From positions 11,222,001 through 11,286,000 of the forward strand of contig NC_085116.1 of the NCBI RefSeq assembly GCF_030269925.1: a stretch of 64,000 nt of DNA, given 5' to 3'. This DNA is from Bombyx mori. Taxonomy: Eukaryota; Arthropoda; Insecta; Lepidoptera; Bombycidae. The translations under genes were made by a program, and so were the position numbers. Within the stretch, counting starts at the first letter, position 1. Every line of letters begins with the position of its first letter. Under the pieces are notes generated by a model. The model searched no databases. It saw nothing but the letters and a program-made list of their open reading frames with translations, and was not told the origin of the DNA. Below, piece after piece: positions 12,020 through 23,798 of the stretch.

Positions 12020-15000
12020 AATATTTTAAATAAAATGCCTTTTTTCACAGACTTGCAACGCAGTTCAATCAGGTGCCTTTAAAATGCGTAGAATTTCAAA
12101 TTACGTTTTCACTTTTTTCCTCCAGGGAGTCCCGGCATCAAATGCATAGCCTTTAGATGCAAAATGTGCGAGCGAGAGCTTTTTATATTTGCGGCAACCA
12201 CGCTCGGATTACCATAATATTGCTTCCTTAAAATTCCTCTAAAGGATCGTGAAACAAAACGCTACACCTCATTTTAGTGAAATACAATTCAAAGCACTTG
12301 GGCAATCGATAGATTTACTGAATAACATTGTTCCCTTTTAGTGGTTTGCAAGGGTATTTGATTGATTTAAAGGGGCTTAACTTTTCTTTTCATTTAATTA
12401 AATTCAACATAAAAGTGTACCTTGACGAATTAAATGATTCAGGACGATAACTTCTGAATAACTTTTGGAATCGAAGCATAATATTTGAGAAGTAATCTTT
12501 GGACCTTCATAGACCTTGTGTTGATTTTTCTTCGATATCTTTCATAGATATCGAGGATGTTAGAGCGTATATGTATTATAGCACTCGAAACACAGGATTA
12601 AATTCAGAGGATTCATAGGACATAGTAAGTCTAAGTAAAGTAGTCTCTGAACACGAACTACGGATAATCGCTTCATTTGACATGAAAATTATTTTCGTCA
12701 TCCATATCACTTTTACAAAGGCAATATAATCTAAATCACGAAATAGGTAAGTCACAAAATTAACAGTGAAAAACTTTTCTAATTTATATCAAAGCCAAAT
12801 CATAAAAATACCTTCAGCGTTTGCAAAAGTATTCAATCGTAAACGATTATGGGAGATCCACCTGTCACTTCGAATGTAAAATGTAGAGTTTCGAGTTTGC
12901 AATATTTAATATCATGTCCGTGGCTGGGTAGTCGAGCGAGATTTTAATCTACTTTTGTTTATTTAGCCATTTAAAAAAGGGAATTATTATACAACAAACA
13001 CCTTGATATGAAATTAGCATACTATCTTAATAATATTATGTTCCTGTAGGCGGGATATTTAACGTAAAAAATTCACAGGAATATTATATACTATGATACG
13101 GATCGTCTGTGAACAGATGCCGTGTCTCGTGACAGCTAGCACACGTGAAGGTGACGTGGTTATTTGCTTCCCAGCTTTATTTATTCGGAATCTGCGACCG
13201 TTTTCGATGACCACCGGCCCACTCACAACCTGTCACTGTATTTTCCTGACCCTTTATTTTTACTTGACAAAAATATTTCGAGCTGTGTCCACTCGATATC
13301 ACATTCCGATATGACTTTTTATTCGTGATATATTTTTCCGATTGTCTTCAGTGCACGAATCCGGACTGCGAACTAACGGAATAGAATTTTCAAACAGTTT
13401 TGATTGATAAAGGTAGACAGGTTTTCGTTTTCTTTGTTTGCGAAATTAGATTCGGGAGGTAGCGTGAAACTTCAGAGTTCCACTTGATTAATGGTGAATC
13501 GGAAGGGGATCCGAGAAAAAGAAACGATCGCCGGTTCCACGATCCTCTATAGACAGAGAATTACCGAATCATTTTACGTGGGAGGTTAAGTTTTATCCGG
13601 AAACAAGCGAATTTTAGATTTAGATGCATGAACGCGATATTATCCCATTTGTCGAGACAACGCTCCGGCTAAGTTAATATTTGATGTGTTCTCGACTTTT
13701 CTCGAATTTAACGCGCCGATTAAACAACGGCGCGCGAAGGATTTTCTGTGAATATTTAAAATGCTATATTGGTTCTAGTTCAGCAGAAAAACAAGTCCAT
13801 TGTTCATGTAGCATCTTGTAACGTTAATTTATTGCTACTGCTTACCGAGGATAAACTTTTATGAGAGGAATAAGATCTCGAGTATTGGAAGAAGTTTTTT
13901 GATGTAAGTCCAAGTGTGTACATAAAGTTACATGCAAATAATTTCGATCCTCGTAGATGGGAATCGGTTGTGGAGTAAATTGGACATTGTTGCATCCCGC
14001 AGGTTGGAGGACCATTAAAATAGAAGGATTACTTTTATGGCCCGGTTGGCCCGCTTGAGATAATATCGGGAAATTTTATGGTCGTAATAAAAGGAATTCG
14101 ATTTTAGCCAGTCATCTGTATGTGATTATAGAAGATTGGGTACGGCCAGGTTTCAATGGATTAATATTTGTATACACAAATTACAAAAGAGATTTTGCTC
14201 GATTGCTGAAAACAATGGGCCGAATTATACGGCGCCCAACAGAAAAATGTCGCTATTCAATTTTGGGGTAATTTAATTTACGGAACTCATAAAAGATTCC
14301 TCTCACTAAAGAATAAGAACTTTCCGAAGTTTACATTCACACAATCAGAAAGTGGGTTAATGAGATTCCCTCAAGAAAAACATCTCGTTAAAGCATACAT
14401 TATTCAAGCTCCCGCGAAGTTATTCCGCGTTCACGCGTTCATTAGGCTGGCGAATACAAACTTGCGATTCTTGTAAAGCTCGCCGGCACCCCCACTTATC
14501 ACCCGGGACAAACTATTCATAAGTATTTCGGGCACTCGTTCCGGACACACTCTCTCCTTGTTATTTAAATTTATCACTCAACTTTTATCCTCTAAATTCA
14601 TTGTAACAGGTAATATTTCACAGGTTATTAATTACGTTACGCCAGCATCCTCACGGTGTAACTCTTATTACATTATGTCAGTTGCAAATTGAAAAATTCC
14701 CGGGGCGTGTGTCCCGTCTCCTCGAAGTATTTTGGCAAAATTATTCTCATTCATTAAGTCGAGAAGTGGAGGGGGCGCTGTGAGATTGTCGACCCACCAC
14801 TCGCTTGTGAGTAACGAGGTGACTTCCTGTTATTAGTGATGTTGGCAAATTGTTCTTCTTACGCATTCGTGTTTGTTCTTATCGATTTTACATTGAATTC
14901 TTCCGTGCAAAGTTAAATGTTTAGAACGATAAATAAATTCGTTGTTCAAATTTAGTCTAAAACAACCGAAGATAGGTGTAAAAGTTGTTTATCAATTACG

Positions 15001-15277
15001 AACTAAATACGTGGGGCATTTGCTTTTCTTTTCTTCAAGTTTAGATAATAATAAAGACTGTCTAAATCAGGAAATACGTCTGCAAACCATAATTTTTTTT
15101 TAAATGTTAAATGTTTATAAACTAGTGTAATCAACTGTATTATGTAATGTAAATAGCCAATAGTGGTCGCTCATGACCTGAGATGTTAAAAAGAGACCTT
15201 AAAAAAAGAAAGAAAAAAAACCTCAAAGAAATATCAACTATGAAATAATTTAGTACGTAATACCTGATTTCGTTTCA
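12020..15277. other. 3.3-kb interval free of recognised repeats
   Basis: This is one of the longest stretches without an identifiable transposon. It has mixed GC content and several AATTAATTA/TTAATTA-type motifs, and no coding region is recognised. It is a candidate for intronic regulatory sequence by absence of repeats only. Confidence 0.35.
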
Positions 15278-15470
15278 TTAACTCAGACGGACAAATGAGC
15301 TCATGGCTCGCTCGATGTTTAACGGTTACTAAAACGCATTGGCACCGCAACGTGAATCAAGCCGCCCTTGTGCAATGAGGTTGAAATTTCAATTATGGCG
15401 GCTTTTCTACTTTTGAAACTGAAACTTGCAATCGTTTCATGGCAGAATTAAGTACGGCAGTGGTGTACAC
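15278..15470 (-). repeat. ancient Bm1-like SINE relic
   Basis: Degraded antisense Bm1 blocks occur in the expected order: GACGGACAAATGAGCTCATGG, a GGTTACT core, a tract matching the AACCGAAACGC region, and TTTCATGGCAGAATTA. Divergence is far higher than in the other copies. Confidence 0.55.
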
Positions 15471-16205
15471 ATTGACAGCTCGCCTTGCTGTCAATATCGG
15501 TGATAAAATAGCTGTTCATTGTAAAATATTCTCAATAAGAAAATCACATAGTATTTGATTAAACTATCTCATGCGGTCCTACTGTATTCTGTACGCATGA
15601 AACATACAACCGATCCATTAATTAAAACTTATTTCGCAACTGTGCCTAAACGTAATCATTGAATGTCGACAAACATTATGTCTAGTTCGAAACTTGAACT
15701 TACAATTATGGAGCACATTCGTATAATAGATTAGCTTGATTAAGTGGGATTGATTAAAAGGAGGGAGAGGTGATTCAAGGTTTGTTAACTTTGAAAGCGT
15801 TCCCGATTACAGATCCCTATTAAACATATTCTATACGTAGCCGTCACCGATTGTACGTTGATAATACGAATTCGTGGTCGTTCCTTAACTTAGTTTATTT
15901 GCTCTGCCCGAATTAAGTGAAATTAAACACGAGAAACACGATATTAAATACCGGCTAGACCGCCCAGGTTCTTGAAAATTTCATTAAAGGCTATTCAATG
16001 AAAACTTTTAAAACAAATTCTGACACTTAAATATATTAGTTGTATATATACTTAGTAGTTTATTCGGTTTGTATACTTAATAGTTTGTATATACTCTGTA
16101 AGCAGAAATATACTTATGTTTTCAAAACTTATGCTGAAACTTTTTACAGAAAAATTTCTACCAAATATCGCCATTAGAAGGATTTTTATAATATTTTTTT
16201 AACTT
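15471..16205. other. unique intronic sequence
   Basis: Nothing recognised except a short reiterated TTTGTATA(T/C)ACT tract near 16030-16100. Confidence 0.4.
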
Positions 16206-16453
16206 TTTATTATTATTTTTTTATTTCTTATATGGGACGAGCTCACAGCCCACCTGATGTTAAATGGTTAGTGGAGCCTATAGACATCTACAACGTAAAT
16301 GCGCCACCTACCTTGAGATGTAAGTTCTAAGATCTCAGTATAGTTACAACGGATGCCCTACCCTTCAGACCGAAGCCCATTACTGCTTCACGACAGAAAT
16401 AGGTATGGGGATGGTACCTACCCGTGCGGACTCACAAGAGGTCCTACCACTAC
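16206..16453 (-). repeat. Bm1 SINE
   Basis: An antisense Bm1 body with a T-rich start, GGGACGAGCTCACAGCCC and CTCACAAGAGGTCCTACCAC. It lacks part of the GATGGGTGG block and ends a few bases short of the usual boundary. Confidence 0.93.
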
Positions 16454-16487
16454 CTGCTACCATCAACTTATGAAATAGCTTAATTCA

Positions 16488-16566
16488 GTAAATTATTTTT
16501 TAAAAAATTATTAATATAAATTATAAAAATTATTAATAAATTATTAATTTTTTAAAAATAATTTAC
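16488..16566. repeat. AT-rich fold-back repeat
   Basis: GTAAATTATTTTTTAAAAAA at the left and its near-exact reverse complement at the right (TTTTTTAAAAATAATTTAC) enclose further AT-only sequence. The arms are about 27 bp with one or two differences. It lies 30 bp after a Bm1 and could be a small MITE or simple-sequence palindrome. Confidence 0.6.
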
Positions 16567-18383
16567 ATACAGTTTTATTCTAAAAGGAACCTTACGAATT
16601 CCGAAAAAAGCCAAAACATATATATCACACGCATCCGTTAGCCATTTTAGCTAAAAGTGCATCCGACCTTATGAACTTCCATGATAAAAGTTTATTACGT
16701 AAAGTTCACTGCAATCTTCGATTTCCACGTCCAATACAATCCACTCTAAAGCTTCCGCAAAGATGAAAAATCTCTCAAAAGAATAGCGTTTAGCACGAGA
16801 CAAAGACCGATTTAGATCTCCTCTGGCGAAGCCTTCTATCGGACGACTATTTACTTTTCTCAAGGGACTGCACACTTCGTCAGCCCGTGGCGCCCGAATC
16901 CAATTTTACGAAGCAAAAAAACCTGCGCTTTACTACACCATCGCATTCCCGATCAGAATACAAAGGTTCCAGGTACATATTAACAGGGTCCCGCTTAATG
17001 TGAACGGTCTGCGTTGAGACGAAGGGGGGCGGGGGGTGTCCTACGAGTGCCTTAGGCCATAATCCCGAAGTGTTCGCGTACGTGCCACCGCCGCCATTCG
17101 AAGATAATTCCTCCTTATAATTTGCCATGCTTAACTCGGCGTAATGAAGTTTATTCGTCGCTACTTCATTGTGAGTCGTTTGAAGCGAAGGCGTCGGGAA
17201 TGTAATCAGTTGCGAACTAATACCGTGTCGTTCGCAAGGCCCCTCCTCCGCGTATGGAAATGCCTCGTTGGAGACGCCGTTAGTTCTTTTGATTGCTGAC
17301 TTCTCCTTGTCGAATTAAAACCAAGATCGAGCTCGGGTGATTTCGAGAAAATTAAAGGAGCGTTTCATTTTCAGAGATGGCACTTTGCGGTTAATATTAG
17401 TATGATTGCGGGTTCATCGCTGTGAACTCTGATACCTGCTTATTTCGTTTTAATTTTGAGATGCTTGTTTTAATTAGTAAATTCAATTTCAAATTTTGGC
17501 GAAAGTTTCGAAAGGAAGCATTTTTGAAACGAACCGAAACTTCGATGTAAATAGAAATTTATTTATTTATTTATTGTCAACATATAAGTAGAAACACAAT
17601 CATAATTTGCATCCGTGCTTCAACTAGGTGATAAAACCTGTATCTCAAGCAGCAGTGCTCCTCGTACAAAGAATACAAGAGCTTTACTTCAGATACACAA
17701 AAATAGAAAATCCGAACATAATGTGGTAATATAATTAGGTATTTGCACAGTACGTCCGACTTCTTGAAATATTGAAGTCATGCCATTATAAACTTTAAAT
17801 TAAAGAAGTAGGATTGAAACTTTAACTTTACTGGTAGTCGGAATGGTAGAGATTAATGTATTTTAAGTAACATTTTAGTTGCAACAGAAAACTTTGAGTC
17901 GCGAAGCATGACGGAGCAATGATATGCTGCATAGTTTGTGTTACAAAGTATTTTTCACATAAACGAAGTTTATTTTGTAAAATTTGATTGAGTTGATCTC
18001 GGGAACCTAAAAGTTTTGAAGCTGTGTATTGTCAAAGATGCTTTACTGTGCACTGACTATTTTCTGAAAAATGCAGATTGATGTGCATGTACTCATGTAT
18101 AGAAATAGTCAGGAGGTAACACTAACACTATGAAGATGATAAGAAAATACACGGAGGTGAGCTTCTATTTCGCCTGTTAAATAATTTGTCCACGCTTAAA
18201 AATATATTAATTTTAACCAGAAACAAATTTAAAACAAGCCGCGAATAATTTTTTTGGACATTTCATACCTAATCTTTAGGGTAAGTTTTTTCACGGTATT
18301 TATCTTTGGAGGAGGCCTTTACCCAATACGGGGTTTCTACATAAAACTACCAAAGTGTATTAATTATATTATTAAATTTAATT
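16567..18383. other. unique intronic sequence with one GC-rich antisense open frame
   Basis: No repeat is recognised apart from a possible degraded LINE tail near 18308-18340 (GGAGGAGGCCTTTACCCA). A minus-strand open frame at 16880-17128 begins with a good initiator context (A at -3, G at +4). It encodes a low-complexity N-terminus with a GGGG run and PPPP, and no known domain. Confidence 0.35.
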
Positions 18384-18858
18384 ATAATATTAGTTAGACG
18401 GCAACATAGATCGGGACGTCACAAATCGAATAAACGCTGGTTGGATGAAATGGCGACAGGTCTCTGGAACATCATGCGATCGTAGAATGCCCCTTCAGTT
18501 CAAGGGAAAAATTTACAAAACGATCATTAGACCTGTCGTGCTGTATGGATCTGAGTGTTGGGCGACGAAAGTAAATTATGAAAGAGGAGTGCATGCGGCA
18601 GAGATGCGAATGGTGAGATGGATGTGTGGAGTGACAAGAATGGACATTTTTTTTTTTTTTTTTCCCTACCTATGCTGATAGCCTTGAGAGGCTATTTCAG
18701 CTTCGCCCTAACGTTAGTAGGTGAGCTCGCGGGGCTCAACCGGAGAGTTGCTAACACTGACCCTAGCAAGAGCAGTGCTTCGCTGAATCTACCACCGGAT
18801 CGGAAACGCGACCCACTGAGAAGATCCGGCGAGAAACTCAGTGGGCTGTGTCTATGGG

Positions 18859-21741
18859 TTAGTTCGCTCGTCGAGCCCTTCGTCGCAAGCGACGGGTTCG
18901 ACGAGGACGGTGACCGGTGCTTGTGGTGCCTAAAAGCACCGTTAATGGATCAGGAGGATCCGTAATGACGTGCTTTGGGCGACGTCGACGGTTTACCATT
19001 CGGTCTACTGGGTCGGGTATGTAATTTCCAGCGGCTACGATGAGAGGGTTCTCATGTCGTGCCGCCTTCTCAAAATGGCGCAGCGATGCCGACTGTAGAT
19101 ACTTACTAAAAGAGTCGAGCTCCAGGTCGTCGTGGAGATCCACATTCCTAAGGAACCAAGGCGCTCCGACGGCTATCCTGCAGAATCGTGATTGAATAAC
19201 CTGAAGGGATTTCAAGTTGGTGCGGGCTGCGTGAGCGAACACTACGCTTGCATACGTCATGACGGGGCGTATACAAGTTTTGTAGAGAGTTACCTTATTA
19301 CGGAGGGACAGTTTGCTTCGACTACAAAGCATTGGATAGAGTCGTCCTAGAATAAACGCGGCGCGGTCGCGTACCGTTTTTATATGGGGACGGAATGTCA
19401 TCCCTCTGTCGAGGGTGACGCCTAGATATTTGACCTTCGAGACCCACGGAATGGGCTGGCCAAAGAGAGTGATGGGACTAACGGCGGAGGTGTTTGCGCG
19501 CCTACTACGGAGTGGGATGCTCGAAGTGATGTTCGGAGGGCGACCCCTTTTGAAGAGCACCGCTGCGCTTTTCGTGGGGTTGATGTCTATTCGCCACTTC
19601 CGGAACCACTGTCCCAGGGTGGCTACTGCGATCTGGAGTCGCCGATGAAGCAGCGACATCTTCCTACACGAGTAGTAGATAGCCGTGTCATCGGCGAAGA
19701 GCGCTAGATGGGTCTCCGGAGACCGGGGTATATCATTGATATACAAACTAAATAATAACGGGGAGAGCGCGGAGCCTTGCGGGACTCCGGCGGTCAGTTG
19801 ACGGGGACGAGAACGAGTTCCCTCTACTCGATATCGAAACGAACGGTTCGACAAGAAGTCTCGTATGATGAGCACGAGTCTGTCTGGCACTCCCATGTTG
19901 TACAGTTTATAAATTAAACCGTTGTGCCAGACTTTGTCGAACGCCTTCGCGATGTCGAAGAAGAGGGCGCCGGTCGGGATTTGTTTACGCCTATTTAGTC
20001 CTATCAGAATGTGCTCCGTGAGGCGGTGCACTTGTTGTACGCACGAGTGTTTTGAGCGGAATCCGAACTGTTCGTCTATGAGAATTTTGTTCGCGGTAAC
20101 AAAATCCCAGAGGCGTTTCCTAAGGAGCCGTTCGTAAATTTTTCCTATCGTCGAGAGGAGACTAATCGGACGGTAACTAGAAGTTTCGTTTGTCGGTTTG
20201 CCCGGCTTATGTATACCGATAACGTCCGCTTCTTTCCACACCGCGGGAAAGATGCAGTGCGTCATAGCGGCATTTAAAATTGTAGCCAACATTGCTATCA
20301 GTTGGACTGGCAAGAGTTTAAGCGCGCGGTTGTGGATGCCGTCGGAGCCGGGTGCCTTCCTAGGTTGTAGGTTGTGGATCGCGTCTCTAACTTCGTCAGT
20401 GGTAATGGGGGGTAACGCGTCCGAGGGCGGCAGGGAAGCTCTGCGCTCGACCTCCCTGTCGACTAACTCGGTGTGTTCGGGGTCCGCGTGTTGAGTGCTG
20501 GTGGTGCACTGCTCTTGCAGTGCATCGGCCAGCAGCTCAGCCTTGTCATCGTCATCGAATGCCGGTGGTTGGCCTGAAGGGCGTACGAGGGGAGGCATAG
20601 TAGCGGTAGTTTCGGATTTGAGAGTCCTAGCTAGTCGCCAGTATGCTTGGTGGGAGGGCGCGAGTTGTTCTAAATAACTATGCCAATTATCGTTACGCGC
20701 GTCGCTTAAGCGGGAGTGGACTTCGCGTTGTAGACGACGCATCCGAATCCGGTTTGAATGCGTGGGAAGACGATCGTAGGCCCGGATTGCCGCGTTCCTA
20801 ACTCTTAAGAGATTCCTAAGATCGGGGGACAGTCTGATGCGGTGGAAGCTGTCCTCCACATCGACTTCTTTAGAAGATCTAATGATCGCGGAAGATATGT
20901 GATCGGTAATGATGTTTATGGATTCGACGGTGTCCTCGGGGGATAGATTCGAATCCGGGCCGTAAGGGAGGATTGGCGGAGCGGTGTCGGCTAGGCACGT
21001 GCCCAGCTTATTCCAATCCACCATGGTCCTCGTAACAGTGACTGGGTTGTGGGGGCGACCGAGCTGCATAACGACAGGTCGGTGGTCTGAGTCGAGCTCT
21101 GACATTGCTTCGATGGAACGCAAGCGCAGAGTTACGTTCCTAAGCAATGCCAGGTCTATAGTGCTCGGACGGAGCGCGATGTTATACGGATAACATGTTG
21201 GAGTTGGGGGACCGACTATTTCAAAGGTGAGGTCGTCTATAAACGCGTCGAGACGCCTACCGTTAACGTTAGTACGATGGCAGTTCCACCTAGTGTGGTG
21301 GCAATTTAAATCGCCTGCCAGGATGACGGAGTCTCCCATGCCGAACAGTGACTCGATGTCACTGCTCAGAAGGGGCTTGTCCGGGGGGAGATAAACGGAT
21401 GCGATGACGATCGGCTGGTGTCCCGTCAGCGAGATACGGCACACTGACGCCTCGATATGTGAGAGCGAGGGAGTATCGAGAGGGACAACGTGCAGGGCCC
21501 GCCTATAGTAAATGGCAGTCCCGCCTTTGGAGGCGGTGAGTCTGTCATTCCTAACCATGACGTAATTCGCGACTTTCGGGTCGCGACGCGAGGGCTTCAG
21601 ACAGGTTTCCTGCACTAATAGAATATCTACAAGATTATCGCGGAGGAATTCGAAAATTTGATCGCGTTGCCGCGCGAGTCCGTTAGCATTGTAGAATGCT
21701 AACGTAAGGGAATACGGTTTTTCTCTACCTTTTTGCGCCAT
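18859..21741 (-). CDS. LINE ORF2: AP endonuclease and reverse transcriptase
   Basis: 960 residues, uninterrupted. ORF2 nicks target DNA and copies its own mRNA by target-primed reverse transcription. The endonuclease occupies about residues 10-225: YNANGL (N18, N20), LLVQETCL (E45), GGTAIYYRR, VILAGDLNCHHTRW, PSTIDLALL and SDHRPVV are all present in the correct order. The RT domain lies at about 480-760. It shows YRPISLLSTIGKIYERLL, FGFRSKHSC, FFDIAKAFDKVW, GVPQGSALSPLLFSLYIND and the catalytic FADD at 682-685. The C-terminal region is basic (RRTRRLRRRARR). No RNase H domain is evident, as is usual for Jockey elements. Translation starts 18 nt after the ORF1 stop, which suggests reinitiation on a bicistronic RNA. 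The GC-rich codon usage contrasts with the AT-rich intron around it. Confidence 0.93.
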   Translation of the reverse strand: MAQKGREKPYSLTLAFYNANGLARQRDQIFEFLRDNLVDILLVQETCLKPSRRDPKVANYVMVRNDRLTASKGGTAIYYRRALHVVPLDTPSLSHIEASVCRISLTGHQPIVIASVYLPPDKPLLSSDIESLFGMGDSVILAGDLNCHHTRWNCHRTNVNGRRLDAFIDDLTFEIVGPPTPTCYPYNIALRPSTIDLALLRNVTLRLRSIEAMSELDSDHRPVVMQLGRPHNPVTVTRTMVDWNKLGTCLADTAPPILPYGPDSNLSPEDTVESINIITDHISSAIIRSSKEVDVEDSFHRIRLSPDLRNLLRVRNAAIRAYDRLPTHSNRIRMRRLQREVHSRLSDARNDNWHSYLEQLAPSHQAYWRLARTLKSETTATMPPLVRPSGQPPAFDDDDKAELLADALQEQCTTSTQHADPEHTELVDREVERRASLPPSDALPPITTDEVRDAIHNLQPRKAPGSDGIHNRALKLLPVQLIAMLATILNAAMTHCIFPAVWKEADVIGIHKPGKPTNETSSYRPISLLSTIGKIYERLLRKRLWDFVTANKILIDEQFGFRSKHSCVQQVHRLTEHILIGLNRRKQIPTGALFFDIAKAFDKVWHNGLIYKLYNMGVPDRLVLIIRDFLSNRSFRYRVEGTRSRPRQLTAGVPQGSALSPLLFSLYINDIPRSPETHLALFADDTAIYYSCRKMSLLHRRLQIAVATLGQWFRKWRIDINPTKSAAVLFKRGRPPNITSSIPLRSRRANTSAVSPITLFGQPIPWVSKVKYLGVTLDRGMTFRPHIKTVRDRAAFILGRLYPMLCSRSKLSLRNKVTLYKTCIRPVMTYASVVFAHAARTNLKSLQVIQSRFCRIAVGAPWFLRNVDLHDDLELDSFSKYLQSASLRHFEKAARHENPLIVAAGNYIPDPVDRMVNRRRRPKHVITDPPDPLTVLLGTTSTGHRPRRTRRLRRRARRAN

Positions 21742-21759
21742 TGATTACCGGTAAAGATT

Positions 21760-23496
21760 TTATAACGTACGCGACACGGACTCATAAACGTCCATGTGAT
21801 CGAACGCGGCCGCGAGCCGCTGTTCGGGGGTTGTCGACCTACGGATAGCGTCAGCGAACGATCGCAGACGGTCGAAGTTCACCGCGGTGACGAAGTCGCG
21901 CACGAGCGCGAAGTCGTTGGCGGCAGAGGGTTGCGGGGGACGGAACGCGGGCGCGGGGCGAGGTGCAAGCAGGGGCTGAGGCGCGGGGCGTGTCGCGAGC
22001 GGGGGCGGGGGTGCGGTTTGCGTTCCCGCCTTCGTATACGGCAGCGGCTTTTTCCACGCTGAAACCGTGGGAACTGCAGCCGGCACGAAGGCAGGTTTCG
22101 GCACTGAGGGTGCCGAAGTCTTTGGGCCGACGGTTCGCGGAGCTGGGTGGGTTGGGCGTTTTCGCGGAGCCCTGGGACATCCACGGTAGTTCGCGGGGTG
22201 CCCTTGCTTAAGGCATAGGACACAGCTGGGAGGTTCGGTCGCGGTTTCCCTATCTCTAACGCAATCTAACGTAGCGTGATCGCCGAGGCATTTCACGCAG
22301 CGGGGGCGCGCGTGGCAATTACGCGCCGAGTGGCCATAGAGTTGGCACCTGTAGCACTGCCCGGGAGTGCCACGCTTATGGGGGGCTTCGATCGATATCC
22401 CGGATAGGCCGCAAATTGTCGTGAGACATGCGATCTTCTTTTTGGCCTCCGGGGTGGGTTCTAACGCCACGAGTATCATATTATAGGGCTGTTTGCCCCG
22501 CCCGCTGTGCATCCGGTGCACACTAACTATCGGGAGGGCCTGAGCGGTCAGATCCTCCTTAATGTAGTCTATTTCTAGCTCCTTAGGGACTCCGCGTATT
22601 ACTACGCGGAGCTCGCGGTCCTCCTGAAGAGCATAGGTGTGGAAACCTATGTTCTCCTTTCGGAGGTATGCTGAGAGGGCCCTATGGTCGCCCGGCGTTG
22701 CGACCTTGATCTGAATCCCATGCGCGACGTTACGCGCATGGGTGTAGTTAATTTTATTTGCCTGAAGGGCCTGGGACACGCGATTCCACGCTGTCTTCTC
22801 TTGAAGTATCAGCGGGGGCGGGGCAGCTACTTTGGGAGCGGGCGCGGGCTTGGGACGCGGCGGTGGGGTTACGCGGCGCGCGGAGTCCGACTCCGGTGTT
22901 ACTACTACTTTTGGTCGAGAGGCGGACGCGGATTTCGTTTGTTTTGTCGTGGAGTTCCGGGACTCCACGGCGCGAGTACGCTTTTTACCGCGCGTTACGG
23001 TTTGGAACCCATCCGAAGTTCCAGGCTGAGGGCTTGACGCGGATTCGAAATCCATCTCCGATTCGGTATCGGAGCCTGAACTTGAAATGATCGAGGTCGC
23101 GGCGGACGTAGCGCGTGATGACGTAACCGACGCGGGCGCGGGGGTGGGGGTAGCGCTAGGCGCTTCGTGAGTCGCATCGTTGGAACGTGCGCTCGAACTT
23201 AACGCGGCGGCGGGGGGCGCGCGGCGTGCCTCCGAGGCACGGTTGAAATACGCGGCGACGGACGCGGGGGGGGAGGGATTGCCACGGGAGGCCCTATACG
23301 CTAAGTACTCGGCCCTAATTGACGGGTACCTATCCCGGAGGAACCCGACAATGTCACTAGCACTTTCACTGACACAATCTTCACTCATCTTGCTGTCTTC
23401 TTGCCCGGGGGGGGCGGCCCCGGGACTTTTGTTGAACTCGCCGAAAGGCGAGGCCCCGGATAGGATTTGTAACCCCCCTGTGCTGCAGGACAGCAA
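21760..23496 (-). CDS. LINE ORF1: Gag-like nucleic-acid-binding protein
   Basis: 578 residues from the first ATG. An ATG at 23388 (MSEDCVSESASDIVGFL) gives 542 residues and may be the true start, because the first 36 residues are low complexity. ORF1 proteins coat the element RNA. The N-terminal third is Ser/Ala/Pro-rich and probably disordered. Residues about 235-370 resemble the PRE_C2HC region found before zinc knuckles in Jockey Gag proteins (VVIRGVPKELEIDYI). Three CCHC knuckles follow: C381-C394 (CYRCQLYGHSARNC), C400-C412 (CVKCLGDHATLDC) and C425-C440 (CVLCLKQGHPANYRGC). A Pro-rich tail follows. The reading frame is intact. The many long open frames on the opposite strand are GC-driven shadows. 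Confidence 0.92.
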   Translation of the reverse strand: MLSCSTGGLQILSGASPFGEFNKSPGAAPPGQEDSKMSEDCVSESASDIVGFLRDRYPSIRAEYLAYRASRGNPSPPASVAAYFNRASEARRAPPAAALSSSARSNDATHEAPSATPTPAPASVTSSRATSAATSIISSSGSDTESEMDFESASSPQPGTSDGFQTVTRGKKRTRAVESRNSTTKQTKSASASRPKVVVTPESDSARRVTPPPRPKPAPAPKVAAPPPLILQEKTAWNRVSQALQANKINYTHARNVAHGIQIKVATPGDHRALSAYLRKENIGFHTYALQEDRELRVVIRGVPKELEIDYIKEDLTAQALPIVSVHRMHSGRGKQPYNMILVALEPTPEAKKKIACLTTICGLSGISIEAPHKRGTPGQCYRCQLYGHSARNCHARPRCVKCLGDHATLDCVRDRETATEPPSCVLCLKQGHPANYRGCPRAPRKRPTHPAPRTVGPKTSAPSVPKPAFVPAAVPTVSAWKKPLPYTKAGTQTAPPPPLATRPAPQPLLAPRPAPAFRPPQPSAANDFALVRDFVTAVNFDRLRSFADAIRRSTTPEQRLAAAFDHMDVYESVSRTL

Positions 23497-23798
23497 GGAG
23501 CAGGGGGGGGGAATGCCTATGCCGTGAAAACGGCAATCGGCGGGGAAAAGGAAAGGAACCCGCTCGGGCTGTATAGTGCTACAGCAGGCAGAATCGCGAG
23601 CGGGGGTCTAGTCTTGAAAAAGACTGTTGTTTTTGGGAAGGGTTAGGAAATCGCTAGCCTGTGAGTGCCACAGGAAGCTGAACGTAGCGATTGGTTTTGC
23701 CTTGAAAAAGGCAGTTGGTAAGGGTGGGTTCGCGGTTACAAAACTTTAGCGCACAAAAATGGACCTCGATACGCAGATCGCAAGCGACCAACGGATCG

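Noticed and set aside
21796..23527. Many long open frames opposite or beside LINE ORF1
   Set aside because: They are shadows of the GC-rich ORF1 coding strand with Arg/Pro-rich nonsense translations.
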